Shown: positions 47,067-56,740 of the stretch, piece by piece
Layout of the letters: each line of letters starts with the position of its first letter
Position numbering within the stretch: position 1 is the first letter of the stretch
Assembly (NCBI GenBank): GCA_937957915.1
Contig: CALGNZ010000118.1
Span: 1 to 64,000, forward strand
Length of the DNA stretch: 64,000 bases
Direction: 5' to 3'
DNA from: an uncultured Granulosicoccaceae bacterium
Lineage (GTDB): Bacteria > Pseudomonadota > Gammaproteobacteria > Granulosicoccales > Granulosicoccaceae
Position numbers and translations under genes: made by a program
The notes under the pieces: generated by a model
What the model was told of the DNA's origin: nothing
The model's database searches: none
What the model saw: only the letters and a program-made list of their open reading frames with translations

Positions 47067-47621
47067 ATGAACAGATTTCAGCGCGGCGTGGGCATGATAG
47101 AGGTACTGGTAGCACTGGTCATATTTGCTATCGGGGTCGTCGGCATGGCCGGCCTGCAGCTTCGCACACTCAGCATGTCGATCGACTCAACGCAACGATC
47201 AGTGGCAATCGCCAAAGCGCAGGATCTGGCCGACCGCATCCGCAGCAGCGGTGCAGCGCCCAGCGAATACGTCGGCACTTACGACAGCACCCTTTGCCCT
47301 ACTCTACCCGCGAATGTTTGCGCCGACACCGAGTCTGTAGATGCCGCTAACTGCAACTCGCAACAGATGGCCACCTTCGATGTATGGGAGGTGTTTTGCG
47401 CCAGCAGATCAGGCCTCGACAGCAATGTCGTGCAGTGGACGACCGACATCAGCTGTAGTTCAGGGTGCGCGGGCACAGGCGCGCAGATGACAATTGCAAC
47501 TACCTGGGAATCAAGAACCGCTGACACCGATGCGAGTGTTGCCGATAACACTGTGACTAACGCTGATGGTAGCTCACAAAGCGCTGTGATCGATCGTTTA
47601 ACATTGAGTTTCATACCATGA
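47067..47621 (+). CDS. pilV: Type IV pilus minor pilin PilV, set 2
   Basis: 184 aa. Leader MNRFQRG, then VGMIEVLVALVIFAIGVVGMAG with Glu5 (mature residue 1 is Val). LRTLSMSIDSTQRSVAIAKAQDLADRIRS is the PilV helix continuation. Several Cys in the C-terminal domain (CPTLPANVC, CSSGC) suggest disulfides. Its stop overlaps pilW2 by 4 bp (ATGA). Confidence 0.9.
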   Translation: MNRFQRGVGMIEVLVALVIFAIGVVGMAGLQLRTLSMSIDSTQRSVAIAKAQDLADRIRSSGAAPSEYVGTYDSTLCPTLPANVCADTESVDAANCNSQQMATFDVWEVFCASRSGLDSNVVQWTTDISCSSGCAGTGAQMTIATTWESRTADTDASVADNTVTNADGSSQSAVIDRLTLSFIP

Positions 47622-48451
47622 CAGACGAATCTCGACAACCGCGGACCAGATCATCCACAAGACAGCGAGGCTTTAATCTGATCGAGCTGATGATAGCTAT
47701 ATTGATCGGCATTTTTGTCAGCTTGATGGTAGTTCAGTACCTGGTAACCTCGTCTCGAGTCTTTCAGCGTCAGGGTGCGGATTCGAATCTCGAGCAAAAT
47801 GCTTCGTTTGCCATCTCTTACCTGAGTCAGTTTGTCAGGCAGGCAGGTACAAGGGACAACTTCGGCACTGTAGTACCATTTTTTCTTGACGATTGTGATG
47901 ACGGGCTAAATCCGTGTACCAGCGACGGCACTGGTACTGCGTCAGCTACCGACCCGGCTACCTCCGATACCATTGCAGTACAAATGCACCCAGCAAACGG
48001 GCTTGACTGCACCGGGCAAGCATTTCCCGCCGGCGACCAGCTAGTCAACGTGTTCTACATAGCAGCCTCGACAGAGGACCCCAATATAAACTCGCTCTAT
48101 TGCCGAGGCTTCAATGCATCCAGTGGCGCCAGAATCTCTGATGGCGTGGCACTGATAGATGGCATAGATCAGATGCAAATTCTGTACGGCGTAGCAGACG
48201 CAAACGAAAGAATTTATAGCTACTTCGACGCCGCCAGAATACCGCCCGTGAATGGCAGCGCCGCCCAGGGCTGGGATCGGGTGCGCGCAGTAAAAATTGC
48301 AATTCTTGTGTCCGACGGATTTGATACTCAAACAGAAAATCTGGATACACGTTCATACCAGTTACTCGACGGACCCGCACTCGGTATAACCGATCGCACT
48401 AATCGTCGCGTTTTTTCAACCAGCATTGCTATGAATAGCAAACTGCTATAG
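47618..48451 (+). CDS. pilW: Type IV pilus minor pilin PilW, set 2
   Basis: 277 aa. Leader of 18 residues, Arg-rich, then G-FNLIELMIAILIGIFVSLMVV with Glu5. SNLEQNASFAISYLSQFVRQAG is the typical PilW post-helix region. Overlaps pilV2 by 4 bp and is followed by pilX2 after 12 bp. Shorter than PilW of set 1 and only loosely similar beyond the N-terminus. Confidence 0.9.
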   Translation: MTDESRQPRTRSSTRQRGFNLIELMIAILIGIFVSLMVVQYLVTSSRVFQRQGADSNLEQNASFAISYLSQFVRQAGTRDNFGTVVPFFLDDCDDGLNPCTSDGTGTASATDPATSDTIAVQMHPANGLDCTGQAFPAGDQLVNVFYIAASTEDPNINSLYCRGFNASSGARISDGVALIDGIDQMQILYGVADANERIYSYFDAARIPPVNGSAAQGWDRVRAVKIAILVSDGFDTQTENLDTRSYQLLDGPALGITDRTNRRVFSTSIAMNSKLL

Positions 48452-48463
48452 GGCTGCTGCGAA

Positions 48464-48964
48464 ATGATTGCCAGACATCAAACAGGAGCGACGGTAATTA
48501 TCGCTCTGGTAGCGCTCATTGTTCTGACGGTTGCTGGCATGGCAACGATGGGAGATCTGCTCCTTCAGTCAACAACAATACGCAACGAGCAATTTCGACA
48601 AAAAGTATTCTATGCCGCATCCAGCGAACTAAACGCAATCGTCGGCGAGGTGAACAGTAACGGATCATCAGAAGACGACTTGTTAATCGATGCTCTTTTG
48701 AATAACAAGATCGGCTCAAGTGAGTATGAAATGAACTTTGGCACAACCTCGGTACCGACTCGATCTACAACACACGACGTCCTTTTACAAAACGTTTCTA
48801 TAACTGCAAGAAGGAATGATCTCCTAGGCTGCAGCGGCGAAAGCGTCGGCAAGGTAAAGGTATTGGCAGGGGTAATAAGCGCGACCGCCCGGCTTGATGA
48901 TGGCAAGCAAACTGGCGGAATTCGTTCGACCCAGCAACAACGATATGTTTACTGTTGGCCATAG
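48464..48964 (+). CDS. pilX: Type IV pilus minor pilin PilX, set 2
   Basis: 166 aa. Leader MIARHQTG, then ATVIIALVALIVLTVAGMATM. The region TTIRNEQFRQKVFYAASSELNA matches the PilX N-terminal family; no Glu5. Followed by pilY1, whose preferred ATG is 35 bp past the pilX2 stop. Confidence 0.88.
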   Translation: MIARHQTGATVIIALVALIVLTVAGMATMGDLLLQSTTIRNEQFRQKVFYAASSELNAIVGEVNSNGSSEDDLLIDALLNNKIGSSEYEMNFGTTSVPTRSTTHDVLLQNVSITARRNDLLGCSGESVGKVKVLAGVISATARLDDGKQTGGIRSTQQQRYVYCWP

Positions 48965-48999
48965 CTATCACGACGCAACGACTTGGCAGAACTGATCAC

Positions 49000-51894
49000 A
49001 TGAATACCATCCAACCACGGAACAGATCATTGCTGACGCTACCAGCTCTCCTTATTCATCAGGTAAAGCGTTCCCTCACCTACCTCGCAGTCGTGCTGAT
49101 TGCACTTGGATGCGGTATCGCCGACGCAGACGACACTGAACTCTATAGTGGCCTCAGCAACACACCCAAGGTTCTATTTGTACTGGATGTTTCCGGCTCA
49201 ATGGGTTGGAGCGATCGGGGTTATACAGGTACTCGTATTCAACGAATGAAGGAAGCACTAACAACGCTTTTGGCTGACGTTCAGGGGATCGATGTTGGCC
49301 TGATGAGCTATTCAGGCCGTGCTATCAAATTGCTTCACGAGGTAGCCGACGTCAGCAATCAACAAACCCGTCAGGACTTGCTGGACATCGTCGACGCGCT
49401 ACAGGATGGCGGAGGTACCCCTACGGTATCTGCCTTGCACGAGGCTGCCTTGTATATGCGTGGAGGCCGACGGTACCGGGGCGAGGCATTTAACAACAAA
49501 AACACCTATGAAAGCCCGGTGGCCCATGAATGCGAGTCTAGTCATATTGTATTGCTGACGGATGGCGAGCCGTACAACGACACGGCAATTGGATCACATA
49601 TACAGCAACAGTATGGGCTGAGCTGCTCGCCCGAATCCTACGCAAGCGCCACTTGTGGCGTCGAGTTAGCAACGTTTCTTGCCGATGACAGCAAGGATCA
49701 ATTCCAACATGTCACGGGTAATAACACCATCACAACCCACTCTATCGGGTTCAACGTGGATTACGATTGGGTGCCGCGAGTCGCTGCCGCTGGCACTGGT
49801 GTGTATGCAGACGCTGCATCAGCACAAGACTTAATCGATGCCTTCAATGACATTCTCGACTCAGTGGAAATCGAATCAGCAGCATCCGCGCCCAGCATTT
49901 CGATAAATGCCTTTAACGAAAGCCGGCACAGCGACAAGCTGTACTACTCATTCTTTCAGCCTTACCGCAAACCACGCTGGGATGGCAATGTAAAGAAATA
50001 TCGACTGCACGAAGGTGAGATTGTTGATAAAAATGACGACCCGGTTCTGGATACGAATGGACTGATATCACCTGGCTCACGAAGTCTTTGGGCGAACACA
50101 GATGATGGTGAGTACGTTCGAGACGGAGGCATGGCTGCCAGGCAACCTGCACCACGACGCTGGTTCACCGACGTTGGAGTTGCACCAACTAACGGGACAA
50201 TCACACCATTTCAGGTAACCCGGAACAACGCTATACCCCGCAATGCTCTCGGTGCCGCCAATAATCAGGAAAGAAACCAACTGGTGCGCTGGGCCAGAGG
50301 TTTTGCAACTGGATCAGGGCAGCCAAACAACTACGTTGCAGACTCACTCCATAACAGTCCGGTAGTCGTTACCTACAAAGCAAATGAGTCGACCAGCCTG
50401 CTGGAAGAGGCTGTATTCAGCGCAAACAACATGGGCGTACTACACGCAGTTCGAGCAGATACGGGCGAAGAACTATGGTCATACAGCCCCGAAGAGCTGC
50501 TACCAAATATAAAAAAGTATTTTGACAATAGAGATACCTCTCATGTCTACGGGCTTGACGGCAATCTGGTCGTACATACAAAAAGCAAAGCAAACACAGT
50601 CAATGACTATGAAATCGATGAAGCATCGCTTTATCTGACTCAGCGTCGCGGCGGAAAAGGCATCTTCGCACTCGATATCACGGATGCAATGAAAAACACT
50701 AATCCGGTAAAGGTGATGTGGAAGATCGAGGGTGGTATTGCCAACACGGACTTCGCAGACCTTGGTCAGACCTGGGCGACACCCCAGATAATACCTGTGA
50801 GATACGGCTGTCCGAACAATTGCCAGACAAAAGAAGTATTGATGTTTGGTGGCGGCTATAACCCGATTTACGACGATAAAAACACTACATTTCCCACCAC
50901 ACCGGAGGCAACCGGACATGGAAATGCAATCTATATGGTTGATCCGGAAACTGGCGAATTGATCTGGTCTGCTGGCAATGGTGCCCACCATGATCTGGAT
51001 CTGCCAGATATGAATGACAGTATCCCAACCACACCTGTGCCCGTTGATACAGACGCCGATGGCGTTGTCGATATTCTTTTCGTATCAGACGTGGCCGGAC
51101 ACGTATGGCGTATCGACTTACAAAGAGCTGCGGGACGCAAAGACGAACTCGCTCTCGGTGGAGGACGAATTGCAAACCTGAACAGATCTGGCGAAGCGTT
51201 GAGATTCTTTAACCGCGTCGACGTTGTTATCAGTGGCACTACTCAAGGCACAGCTTTCTTCAACATCGTTGTTGGAAGCGGAATGCGTTCGAGCCCGCTC
51301 TACGATGAACCCATAGACAACCGGTTGTTCGTGATCAAGGATCCCTGGGTATTCTCTTACCCGCCTGGTGACAACATTGATGCAAGAACAGGCAGGCCGT
51401 TTCCTCATTACAGCTATGTCGAAAACTCAGGCAATACCACATCAATCATTGGCCCTGACGACCTCTGGCAACACGGCACCGCCGACTCCGGTGGCAGCCG
51501 ACGATACGGTTACTATAAGATCTTTGGCGAGCGTGGCGAAAAAATTCTACAACCGACACTCACTCATAGTGGCCGCGTATTCGTCGTGTCGTATGTACCC
51601 CCGGATCCATCTGTACGCCACGATGCATGTAACTACAATCTCGGTGAATCCAGACTGCACTTACTCGATCTGACAGATGGCAGCAACCTGCTACCGAGCA
51701 CTTACGGCACCTATAAAATTGTTGGTAGCGGGATAATCTCGATGGGCTCAATCGTCGACACCGGAGATGGCACTGGTTCAGATTTTGTTACCGGTCTGGG
51801 CACAGAAAAGCTCGTCGACTTGTTTGCTCCCACAAACCCCAATGTTTTCCGTAGATTCGTTCGCACAGGTTGGCTGGAAAAAGATGATTACTAA
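49000..51894 (+). CDS. pilY1: Type IV pilus tip adhesin/assembly factor PilY1
   Basis: 964 aa secreted protein. An N-terminal hydrophobic segment (about residues 26-41) is followed by a von Willebrand A-like domain with MIDAS residues in LDVSGSM (Asp63-Ser65-Ser67). The C-terminal beta-propeller (about residues 440-950) holds a calcium-binding loop DTDADGVVD (683-691), comparable to the loop that controls pilus extension/retraction in Pseudomonas PilY1. I chose the ATG at 49000; a TTG at 48955, overlapping pilX2, would add 15 residues. It is the only pilY1 in the window, so both minor-pilin sets may have to share it. Confidence 0.93.
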   Translation: MNTIQPRNRSLLTLPALLIHQVKRSLTYLAVVLIALGCGIADADDTELYSGLSNTPKVLFVLDVSGSMGWSDRGYTGTRIQRMKEALTTLLADVQGIDVGLMSYSGRAIKLLHEVADVSNQQTRQDLLDIVDALQDGGGTPTVSALHEAALYMRGGRRYRGEAFNNKNTYESPVAHECESSHIVLLTDGEPYNDTAIGSHIQQQYGLSCSPESYASATCGVELATFLADDSKDQFQHVTGNNTITTHSIGFNVDYDWVPRVAAAGTGVYADAASAQDLIDAFNDILDSVEIESAASAPSISINAFNESRHSDKLYYSFFQPYRKPRWDGNVKKYRLHEGEIVDKNDDPVLDTNGLISPGSRSLWANTDDGEYVRDGGMAARQPAPRRWFTDVGVAPTNGTITPFQVTRNNAIPRNALGAANNQERNQLVRWARGFATGSGQPNNYVADSLHNSPVVVTYKANESTSLLEEAVFSANNMGVLHAVRADTGEELWSYSPEELLPNIKKYFDNRDTSHVYGLDGNLVVHTKSKANTVNDYEIDEASLYLTQRRGGKGIFALDITDAMKNTNPVKVMWKIEGGIANTDFADLGQTWATPQIIPVRYGCPNNCQTKEVLMFGGGYNPIYDDKNTTFPTTPEATGHGNAIYMVDPETGELIWSAGNGAHHDLDLPDMNDSIPTTPVPVDTDADGVVDILFVSDVAGHVWRIDLQRAAGRKDELALGGGRIANLNRSGEALRFFNRVDVVISGTTQGTAFFNIVVGSGMRSSPLYDEPIDNRLFVIKDPWVFSYPPGDNIDARTGRPFPHYSYVENSGNTTSIIGPDDLWQHGTADSGGSRRYGYYKIFGERGEKILQPTLTHSGRVFVVSYVPPDPSVRHDACNYNLGESRLHLLDLTDGSNLLPSTYGTYKIVGSGIISMGSIVDTGDGTGSDFVTGLGTEKLVDLFAPTNPNVFRRFVRTGWLEKDDY

Positions 51895-52324
51895 TCACAT
51901 GACAACACCCTCTCACCAGGCCAGACGCACCCTCGGATTCTCACTCGTTGAACTATTGATCACCGTTGCGATTATCGGAATTATTGCGGCGATTGCCTAT
52001 CCAACTTATACGCAGCACGTGCTGCGTGCAGGCCGCAGCGAAGGTGTTGCCACACTGCTGGAAGTTATGGAGCGCCAGGAGCAGTACTACAGGAACAATC
52101 TTACCTACACCACGCAGCTGTCTGATCTGGGGTACTCGGCCACCGAGCCACTTAAAAGCGAAACAGACCGATATCGAATTACAGCCACCCCCTGTAACAA
52201 TTTGACAATTCGACGCTGCGTCGATCTGGTGGCAACTGCCCAGCCTCAGCAGGCGGCCGCCGGCGCGGTTATCACACTCAACAGTCGCGGGGAAAAAACC
52301 GGTAGCTGGCCTGGTAAGAACTAA
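51884..52324 (+). CDS. pilE: Type IV pilin PilE-like, copy 1
   Basis: 146 aa. Prepilin leader of about 18 residues ending Gly, then FSLVELLITVAIIGIIAAIAYPTYTQHV with Glu5. The rest resembles PilE of PilY1-linked clusters (MERQEQYYRNNLTYTTQLSDLGY), with one Cys pair near residues 103 and 111. The ATG at 51884 overlaps the end of pilY1 and has GGA 5 bp upstream; a second ATG at 51899 is possible but has no ribosome-binding site. These pilins often count as minor pilins needed for priming. Confidence 0.9.
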   Translation: MITNHMTTPSHQARRTLGFSLVELLITVAIIGIIAAIAYPTYTQHVLRAGRSEGVATLLEVMERQEQYYRNNLTYTTQLSDLGYSATEPLKSETDRYRITATPCNNLTIRRCVDLVATAQPQQAAAGAVITLNSRGEKTGSWPGKN

Positions 52325-52431
52325 CTTATTGGCTGCACCAGGAAAACTGAAGACGTTAACTGCCTCACTTCATTTTTCCTGCGACTTGCCGCTGCCAACT
52401 TATAACTGACCAGACACAGCAGGAGATGATT

Positions 52432-52827
52432 ATGCCAAGCGGGAAATCGACCTACAGAGAAGTATCAGGGTTTACCTTGATTGAAATCATGATTACGCTG
52501 GTGATCGTGGGCATAATTGCCGGTATCGCACTACCAAGTTACAGCAACTATGTTATCGATGCTCGCAGAACAGACGGTCAGGTAGCACTCAGAGCTGCAG
52601 CGCAGGCGCTGGAACGATGCAGAACAGAGACCTTCACCTACGACAATTGCACCTTTTCGCCCAACAGTGATGACGGCTACTACGAATTGAATGTCACTAA
52701 CTTATCGTCCACGACATATACACTCACTGCCACGCCGACAGTCGGCAAGTCACAGGACGGTGATTCGGCCTGCGCGGCAATAGTGCTGATACAAGACGGC
52801 ACAGGCACTCCTGGAGAGTGCTGGTAA
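52432..52827 (+). CDS. pilE: Type IV pilin PilE-like, copy 2
   Basis: 131 aa. Leader of about 13 residues, then G-FTLIEIMITLVIVGIIAGIALPSYSNYV with Glu5. Four Cys in the C-terminal domain (CRTETFTYDNC and DSACAA...GECW), with the ...PGECW end common in PilE. AGGAG at 52421-52425 fits the ATG at 52432 (6 bp spacing); the ATG at 52426 is too close. 107 bp after copy 1, and last gene of the pilus locus before a strong terminator. Confidence 0.9.
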   Translation: MPSGKSTYREVSGFTLIEIMITLVIVGIIAGIALPSYSNYVIDARRTDGQVALRAAAQALERCRTETFTYDNCTFSPNSDDGYYELNVTNLSSTTYTLTATPTVGKSQDGDSACAAIVLIQDGTGTPGECW

Positions 52828-52861
52828 ACCAACCGCCTTAGGCTAAAAAATACAACTCACA

Positions 52862-52893
52862 CAAAAACGGCCGACAAATGTCGGCCGTTTGTG
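52862..52893. terminator. Bidirectional rho-independent terminator
   Basis: An 11-bp perfect stem AAACGGCCGAC / GTCGGCCGTTT (52865-52890) with loop AAAT. A TTTTTG run follows on the minus strand and a TTTG run on the plus strand. It ends the pilus transcript and the convergent cold-shock gene. Confidence 0.9.
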
Positions 52894-52942
52894 CTTGAAA
52901 CTGTCGAGGCCCCGGCGTTAACTCCAGGCTCTATTTCCGTTC

Positions 52943-53152
52943 TTAGAGTGGTGTAACTTCGTCAGCCTGCGGGCCTTTTTGCCCTTCCACTTCTACGAAA
53001 GTAACCGACTGCCCTTCAACCAGGGTACGCCGGCCTTCGCCTATGATTGAGCGAAAGTGGACAAACAAATCGCTTCCGCCGTCCCGTGTGATAAAGCCGT
53101 AGCCTTTCTCATCGTTGAACCACTTGACGGTTCCTTGCTGCTTTTCAGACAT
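52943..53152 (-). CDS. Cold-shock protein (CspA family)
   Basis: 69 aa single cold-shock domain that binds single-stranded RNA/DNA. RNP1 motif KGYGFIT and RNP2 motif LFVHFRSI are both present. [13 protein letters not shown] is the classic opening. About 390 bp upstream is gene-free, consistent with the long 5' leader of many csp mRNAs. Convergent with the pilus locus. Confidence 0.95.
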   Translation of the reverse strand: MSEKQQGTVKWFNDEKGYGFITRDGGSDLFVHFRSIIGEGRRTLVEGQSVTFVEVEGQKGPQADEVTPL

Positions 53153-53541
53153 TTTTACATTAGATCTCGTAACAACAGGTGCTTTTTACCTGTTTTGAAT
53201 CAAAACCGACTAAATCGGCCAGTGAAACCGCAGCCTTGCGGGAGTTTGGAGGTCAGGGCAGTAAGGAGTGGTGAGACACGCGCACTACGCAATCGCTGGT
53301 AAACCCACGTTTTATTTGCCGCGGATAACGATATTGTATAGACAAACAGAGAAAATACAACATAAATCAAGTTATTAGCAGTAAAAATCAGTCGCTTACG
53401 TGTGCTAAATTCGCCCTTTTTACCCGAATTCGTCACAATCCCCCTCCTATTCACGTCGACTTAACAACCAGAAACGACAACTGAGTTTCCCTAGTTGCAT
53501 TTTTGCCGTACATTCTGGATCCGACGAAGTCGGAAAGCCCA
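53153..53541. other. Divergent intergenic region csp / AraC regulator
   Basis: 389 bp. An open stretch on the minus strand (53200-53454) overlaps the probable csp leader and lacks protein-like features. AT-rich sequence at 53320-53410 (TATACAAT on the minus strand near 53335) may hold the csp promoter. No confident operator found. Confidence 0.5.
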
Positions 53542-54510
53542 ATGGCTCTCAGCACCCCCAACAAACATATTGCTTTTTTGCTCAGCCCGGAGTTCGCTAT
53601 GCTGGCGTTCGGCTCAGCCATAGAGCCCTATCGCGCCGCGAACATCACGTCTGGCAAAACCCTGTACCGATGGACCTTCCTGACGGACGACGGGGAGCCA
53701 ACAGAAGCTGGCAACGGCCTAATCGTCACACCTGACAAGAGGCCATCCTCGACAGACAAATACGACCGTGTGTTTGTCTGTGGCGGAGTGAATTCACAAC
53801 GGTATCGACCAGAGTACAGTATGCGCTGGCTGCAGCAGCAGGCGCTTGCCGGTACGCCGATAGGCGGCATCAGCACTGGCGCATGGACGCTGGCACATGC
53901 CGGACTGCTGACTGGCAAGCGCTGCACTATCCACTGGCAGAGCCTCGACGCTTTCAAGGAGGCGTTCCCGGACATAAAAGCGGACCCGTCAGTGTACGTC
54001 ATAGAAAACAATCGCTATACCTGCTGCGGTGGCACCGGTGCGCTTGATTTAATGGTGCATCTGATCGCAGAAGACTACGGCGACGAATTGGTAACCGATG
54101 TCTGCACCTGGCTGTTTCATGATCGGATCAGAGTGAGTACCGATGTACAGGGGGTTGCTCAGCACACGGCACTGGCACGCAAATCGCCAAAGCTGGCAGC
54201 AGCATTCAGAGTGATGGCAACCCACATCGAAGATCGACTGACGCCCGGGGAAATTTCCGCCAGCATCGGTGTCTCGCAAAGGCAGCTGGAGCGGTTGTTC
54301 CAACGCCACTTACAGTGCACTCCGCAGCAAAAGTACATGGATCTCAGATTGCAGCACGCTCGCCGCTTGTTGCTGGAAACCAGCCTGCCGATTCTAGATA
54401 TTTCGATCGCGGCCGGTTTTACCAGTCAATCGCACTTTACCAAGTGCTACCGGGAAAAGTTTCGCCGCACCCCCAGGAGTGAACGCGTTGGCCCCCGTCT
54501 CAATCAGTAA
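53542..54510 (+). CDS. GlxA-family transcriptional regulator (DJ-1/PfpI + AraC HTH)
   Basis: 322 aa. N-terminal class I glutamine-amidotransferase-like domain (about residues 1-190; FLLSPEFAMLAFGSAIEPYRAAN opening), which senses ligands and is not an amidotransferase. The C-terminal AraC helix-turn-helix domain (about 220-318) contains ISASIGVSQRQLERLFQRHL and PILDISIAAGFTSQSHFTKCY. The closest known types by pattern are GbdR/CdhR/ArgR regulators of glycine-betaine, carnitine or arginine use; the ligand is unknown. The ATG at 53542 is preferred to a TTG 39 bp upstream. No catabolic operon is adjacent. Confidence 0.9.
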   Translation: MALSTPNKHIAFLLSPEFAMLAFGSAIEPYRAANITSGKTLYRWTFLTDDGEPTEAGNGLIVTPDKRPSSTDKYDRVFVCGGVNSQRYRPEYSMRWLQQQALAGTPIGGISTGAWTLAHAGLLTGKRCTIHWQSLDAFKEAFPDIKADPSVYVIENNRYTCCGGTGALDLMVHLIAEDYGDELVTDVCTWLFHDRIRVSTDVQGVAQHTALARKSPKLAAAFRVMATHIEDRLTPGEISASIGVSQRQLERLFQRHLQCTPQQKYMDLRLQHARRLLLETSLPILDISIAAGFTSQSHFTKCYREKFRRTPRSERVGPRLNQ

Positions 54511-54604
54511 TACCGCGCACCAGGCTGTTTAATTTGCCAGCCGATCTGGCCATCCTTTTTTCCGCACCCCCTCACAACACATCGACAAAGGCAGATTCAG
54601 CACC

Positions 54605-55228
54605 TTGAAATTGATTTTTGTGCGACATGGTGAAACCCGTTTTAACGCCGAAAAGCGGCTTACCGGCCAAATCGATCTGCCACTTACCGCTACCGGAGAA
54701 CAGCAGGCAGATGCCATTGGCGCACGGTTAGCCACCTTGCGGCTCGACCTGCTGTTGAGCAGCACACTGGTGCGTGCGCAACACACCGCGGAAATTATAG
54801 GCAGGAGACATGACAAATCGCCAAACACCGACTCGTGGTTAAACGAAAGGTTCTGTGGTGCACTGGAAGGCTTGACCAAGCTAGAAATGAAGCAGCAATT
54901 CCCCGACGCTCGCAAAGCTTATAAGAGCAGACATTTGAACCTGGCTATTGAAGGGGGCGGCGAGACATCACAACAATTTCATTCACGTGTCGCCACTGGC
55001 ATGAACACTCTGGCTCGCGAAAACATCGGCAAAACAGTTGTCGCGGTGTGTCATGGTGGCACCATCAGAGAAGCGTTTAATCTGGTGTTTGATACCTGCC
55101 AGAACGGAAATCACCTGCGATGTGTTAACGGCTCCGTAAGCATCTTTCACTATACTGCCGGGCAGTGGAGTATGGAGTCGTGGGGTGATTCGTCACACCT
55201 GACCGGGATCAATACCGCAAACAACTGA
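54605..55228 (+). CDS. Histidine phosphatase family protein
   Basis: 207 aa. The phosphoglycerate-mutase-type motif FVRHGETRFN has its phospho-accepting His at residue 8. The second catalytic His is in VCHGGTIREAF near 150, and LTGQIDLPLTATGEQQA is typical. The start is TTG at 54605, forced because the RHG motif is so near the N-terminus and no ATG is available. Could be a cobalamin alpha-ribazole phosphatase, a sugar phosphatase or a broad phosphatase; no cobalamin genes are near, so no specific name is given. Confidence 0.88.
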   Translation: MKLIFVRHGETRFNAEKRLTGQIDLPLTATGEQQADAIGARLATLRLDLLLSSTLVRAQHTAEIIGRRHDKSPNTDSWLNERFCGALEGLTKLEMKQQFPDARKAYKSRHLNLAIEGGGETSQQFHSRVATGMNTLARENIGKTVVAVCHGGTIREAFNLVFDTCQNGNHLRCVNGSVSIFHYTAGQWSMESWGDSSHLTGINTANN

Positions 55229-55286
55229 TAGTGCTGGTAACACCGATAAAGACTGTGCAAGTCTGTGCATAGAGCCTGGCTTTGGC

Positions 55287-56600
55287 TCAGACTTCTTCTT
55301 TGCCCATGACGCCGAGCTTCTGAATAGATTTGGCCCTGGACACCAGATTACCGCGTCCCGTAGAGAGTTGTCTTTGCGCCCGATCAAATGCATTGTTTGC
55401 TGACGACAAAGACTCCCCTACCCTGTCGAGTTCTTTAGTGAAAGCCACAAACCTATCGATAAGATCACCCGCTTTGCGCGCTATCTGCACTGCATTCCTG
55501 TTTTGCAATTCAGTGCGCCACACATTTTGAATGGTACGGCAGGTAACCATCAAAGACGACGGCCCGACCAACACGACATCGCGATCAAATGCATCACTGT
55601 ATAGGCTCCCGTCGAACTCAAGCGCTGCCTGAAATGCCGCTTCAACCGGCACAAACAAGAGCACAAAATCGAGTGAGTTCACACCATCAATTCGCTCGTA
55701 CTCTTTTGCGCTCAGCGATTCTATATGAGTTCTAATCGACTTTATGTGCATACGCATCCAGCGATTTTGAGTCGCCTTGTCACCGCGCTCGGCATGTGCT
55801 TTCTCGAATGCCTTGATCGACACTTTCGCATCAATAACCACATCACGGCCACTCGGCAGATGAATAAGCACATCAGGGCGCAGTCGTTTTCCAGACTCAC
55901 AACGAAAGCTGACTTCTCTCTCATAGTCTCTGTCTTTCACCAATCCGGCGCTTTCAAGAACTCGTTCCAGCACAAGCTCACCCCAGTTACCGAGTGCTTT
56001 GTTGTCGCCGCGAAGCGCGTTGGTAAGATTGATTGCATCGCTGCTGATTCGTTCATTCAGCGTTTTTAACTGCGAAATTTCCGCTTTTAGCTGATGCCGA
56101 TCCTGCGAGTCACGGTCATAGGTCTCCTCAACACGTCGTTTGAAGTCTCCTATCTGCTCGCGCAACGGCACCAACAACGAATTAAGGCGTGCCTCTGCCA
56201 CGGTTGCCAGCCGATCATTGCTGCCTTCAAGGTTCTTTGTTGCATGCAACTCAAACTGCCGACTGAACTCCATTTGGCTCTGGCGCAGCAACCGATGTTT
56301 TTCCGCAGCCAGTAGTTGCTGACTTCTAAGCTCGCTCGATGCAACCTCCAACGCTGTGGTGAGACGAGCAACCTCTGAACGGGCTGCCTGCAATTGTTCA
56401 TTGCACTCAATGTATCTTCCCTGCACTTCTTCAACGCGCAATCCACGCTCTGCAATCACAGCTTCATGAACTCTGGATCGTGTTACCTCAGCTTCCAGAC
56501 GAGAAATCAGGCCACCGTCCCTGCGACCACGCCAGACCCAACCTGAAATCACCCCAACAACGAGCAGCAAAAACACCAGCAAAGTATTTTGTCCGATCAC
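55287..56600 (-). CDS. rmuC: DNA recombination protein RmuC
   Basis: 437 aa. N-terminal membrane anchor (residues 4-24), a long coiled coil (about 30-200; many Glu/Gln/Arg heptads), then the RmuC nuclease-like domain with GNWGELVLERVLESAGL, RPDVLIHLPSGRDVVIDAKVSI and FVPVEAAF. RmuC limits DNA inversion at short inverted repeats in E. coli. Standalone gene, convergent with the histidine phosphatase. Confidence 0.93.
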   Translation of the reverse strand: MIGQNTLLVFLLLVVGVISGWVWRGRRDGGLISRLEAEVTRSRVHEAVIAERGLRVEEVQGRYIECNEQLQAARSEVARLTTALEVASSELRSQQLLAAEKHRLLRQSQMEFSRQFELHATKNLEGSNDRLATVAEARLNSLLVPLREQIGDFKRRVEETYDRDSQDRHQLKAEISQLKTLNERISSDAINLTNALRGDNKALGNWGELVLERVLESAGLVKDRDYEREVSFRCESGKRLRPDVLIHLPSGRDVVIDAKVSIKAFEKAHAERGDKATQNRWMRMHIKSIRTHIESLSAKEYERIDGVNSLDFVLLFVPVEAAFQAALEFDGSLYSDAFDRDVVLVGPSSLMVTCRTIQNVWRTELQNRNAVQIARKAGDLIDRFVAFTKELDRVGESLSSANNAFDRAQRQLSTGRGNLVSRAKSIQKLGVMGKEEV

Positions 56601-56740
56601 ATTCTTTTTCCCTCGCTTACCACCAGATGTATTGAAAAGGTTTTGAAAACACTATATCTGGTAAAGATAGTTCATTTTTTTACAACAGCGAGGCACAGTA
56701 ATTAATGCGATACTTGTCACTAACGTAATTAGACACTCTG

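Noticed and set aside
53200-53454. 84-codon minus-strand frame upstream of the cold-shock gene
   Set aside because: It coincides with the probable csp leader, has no ribosome-binding site and no recognisable family.
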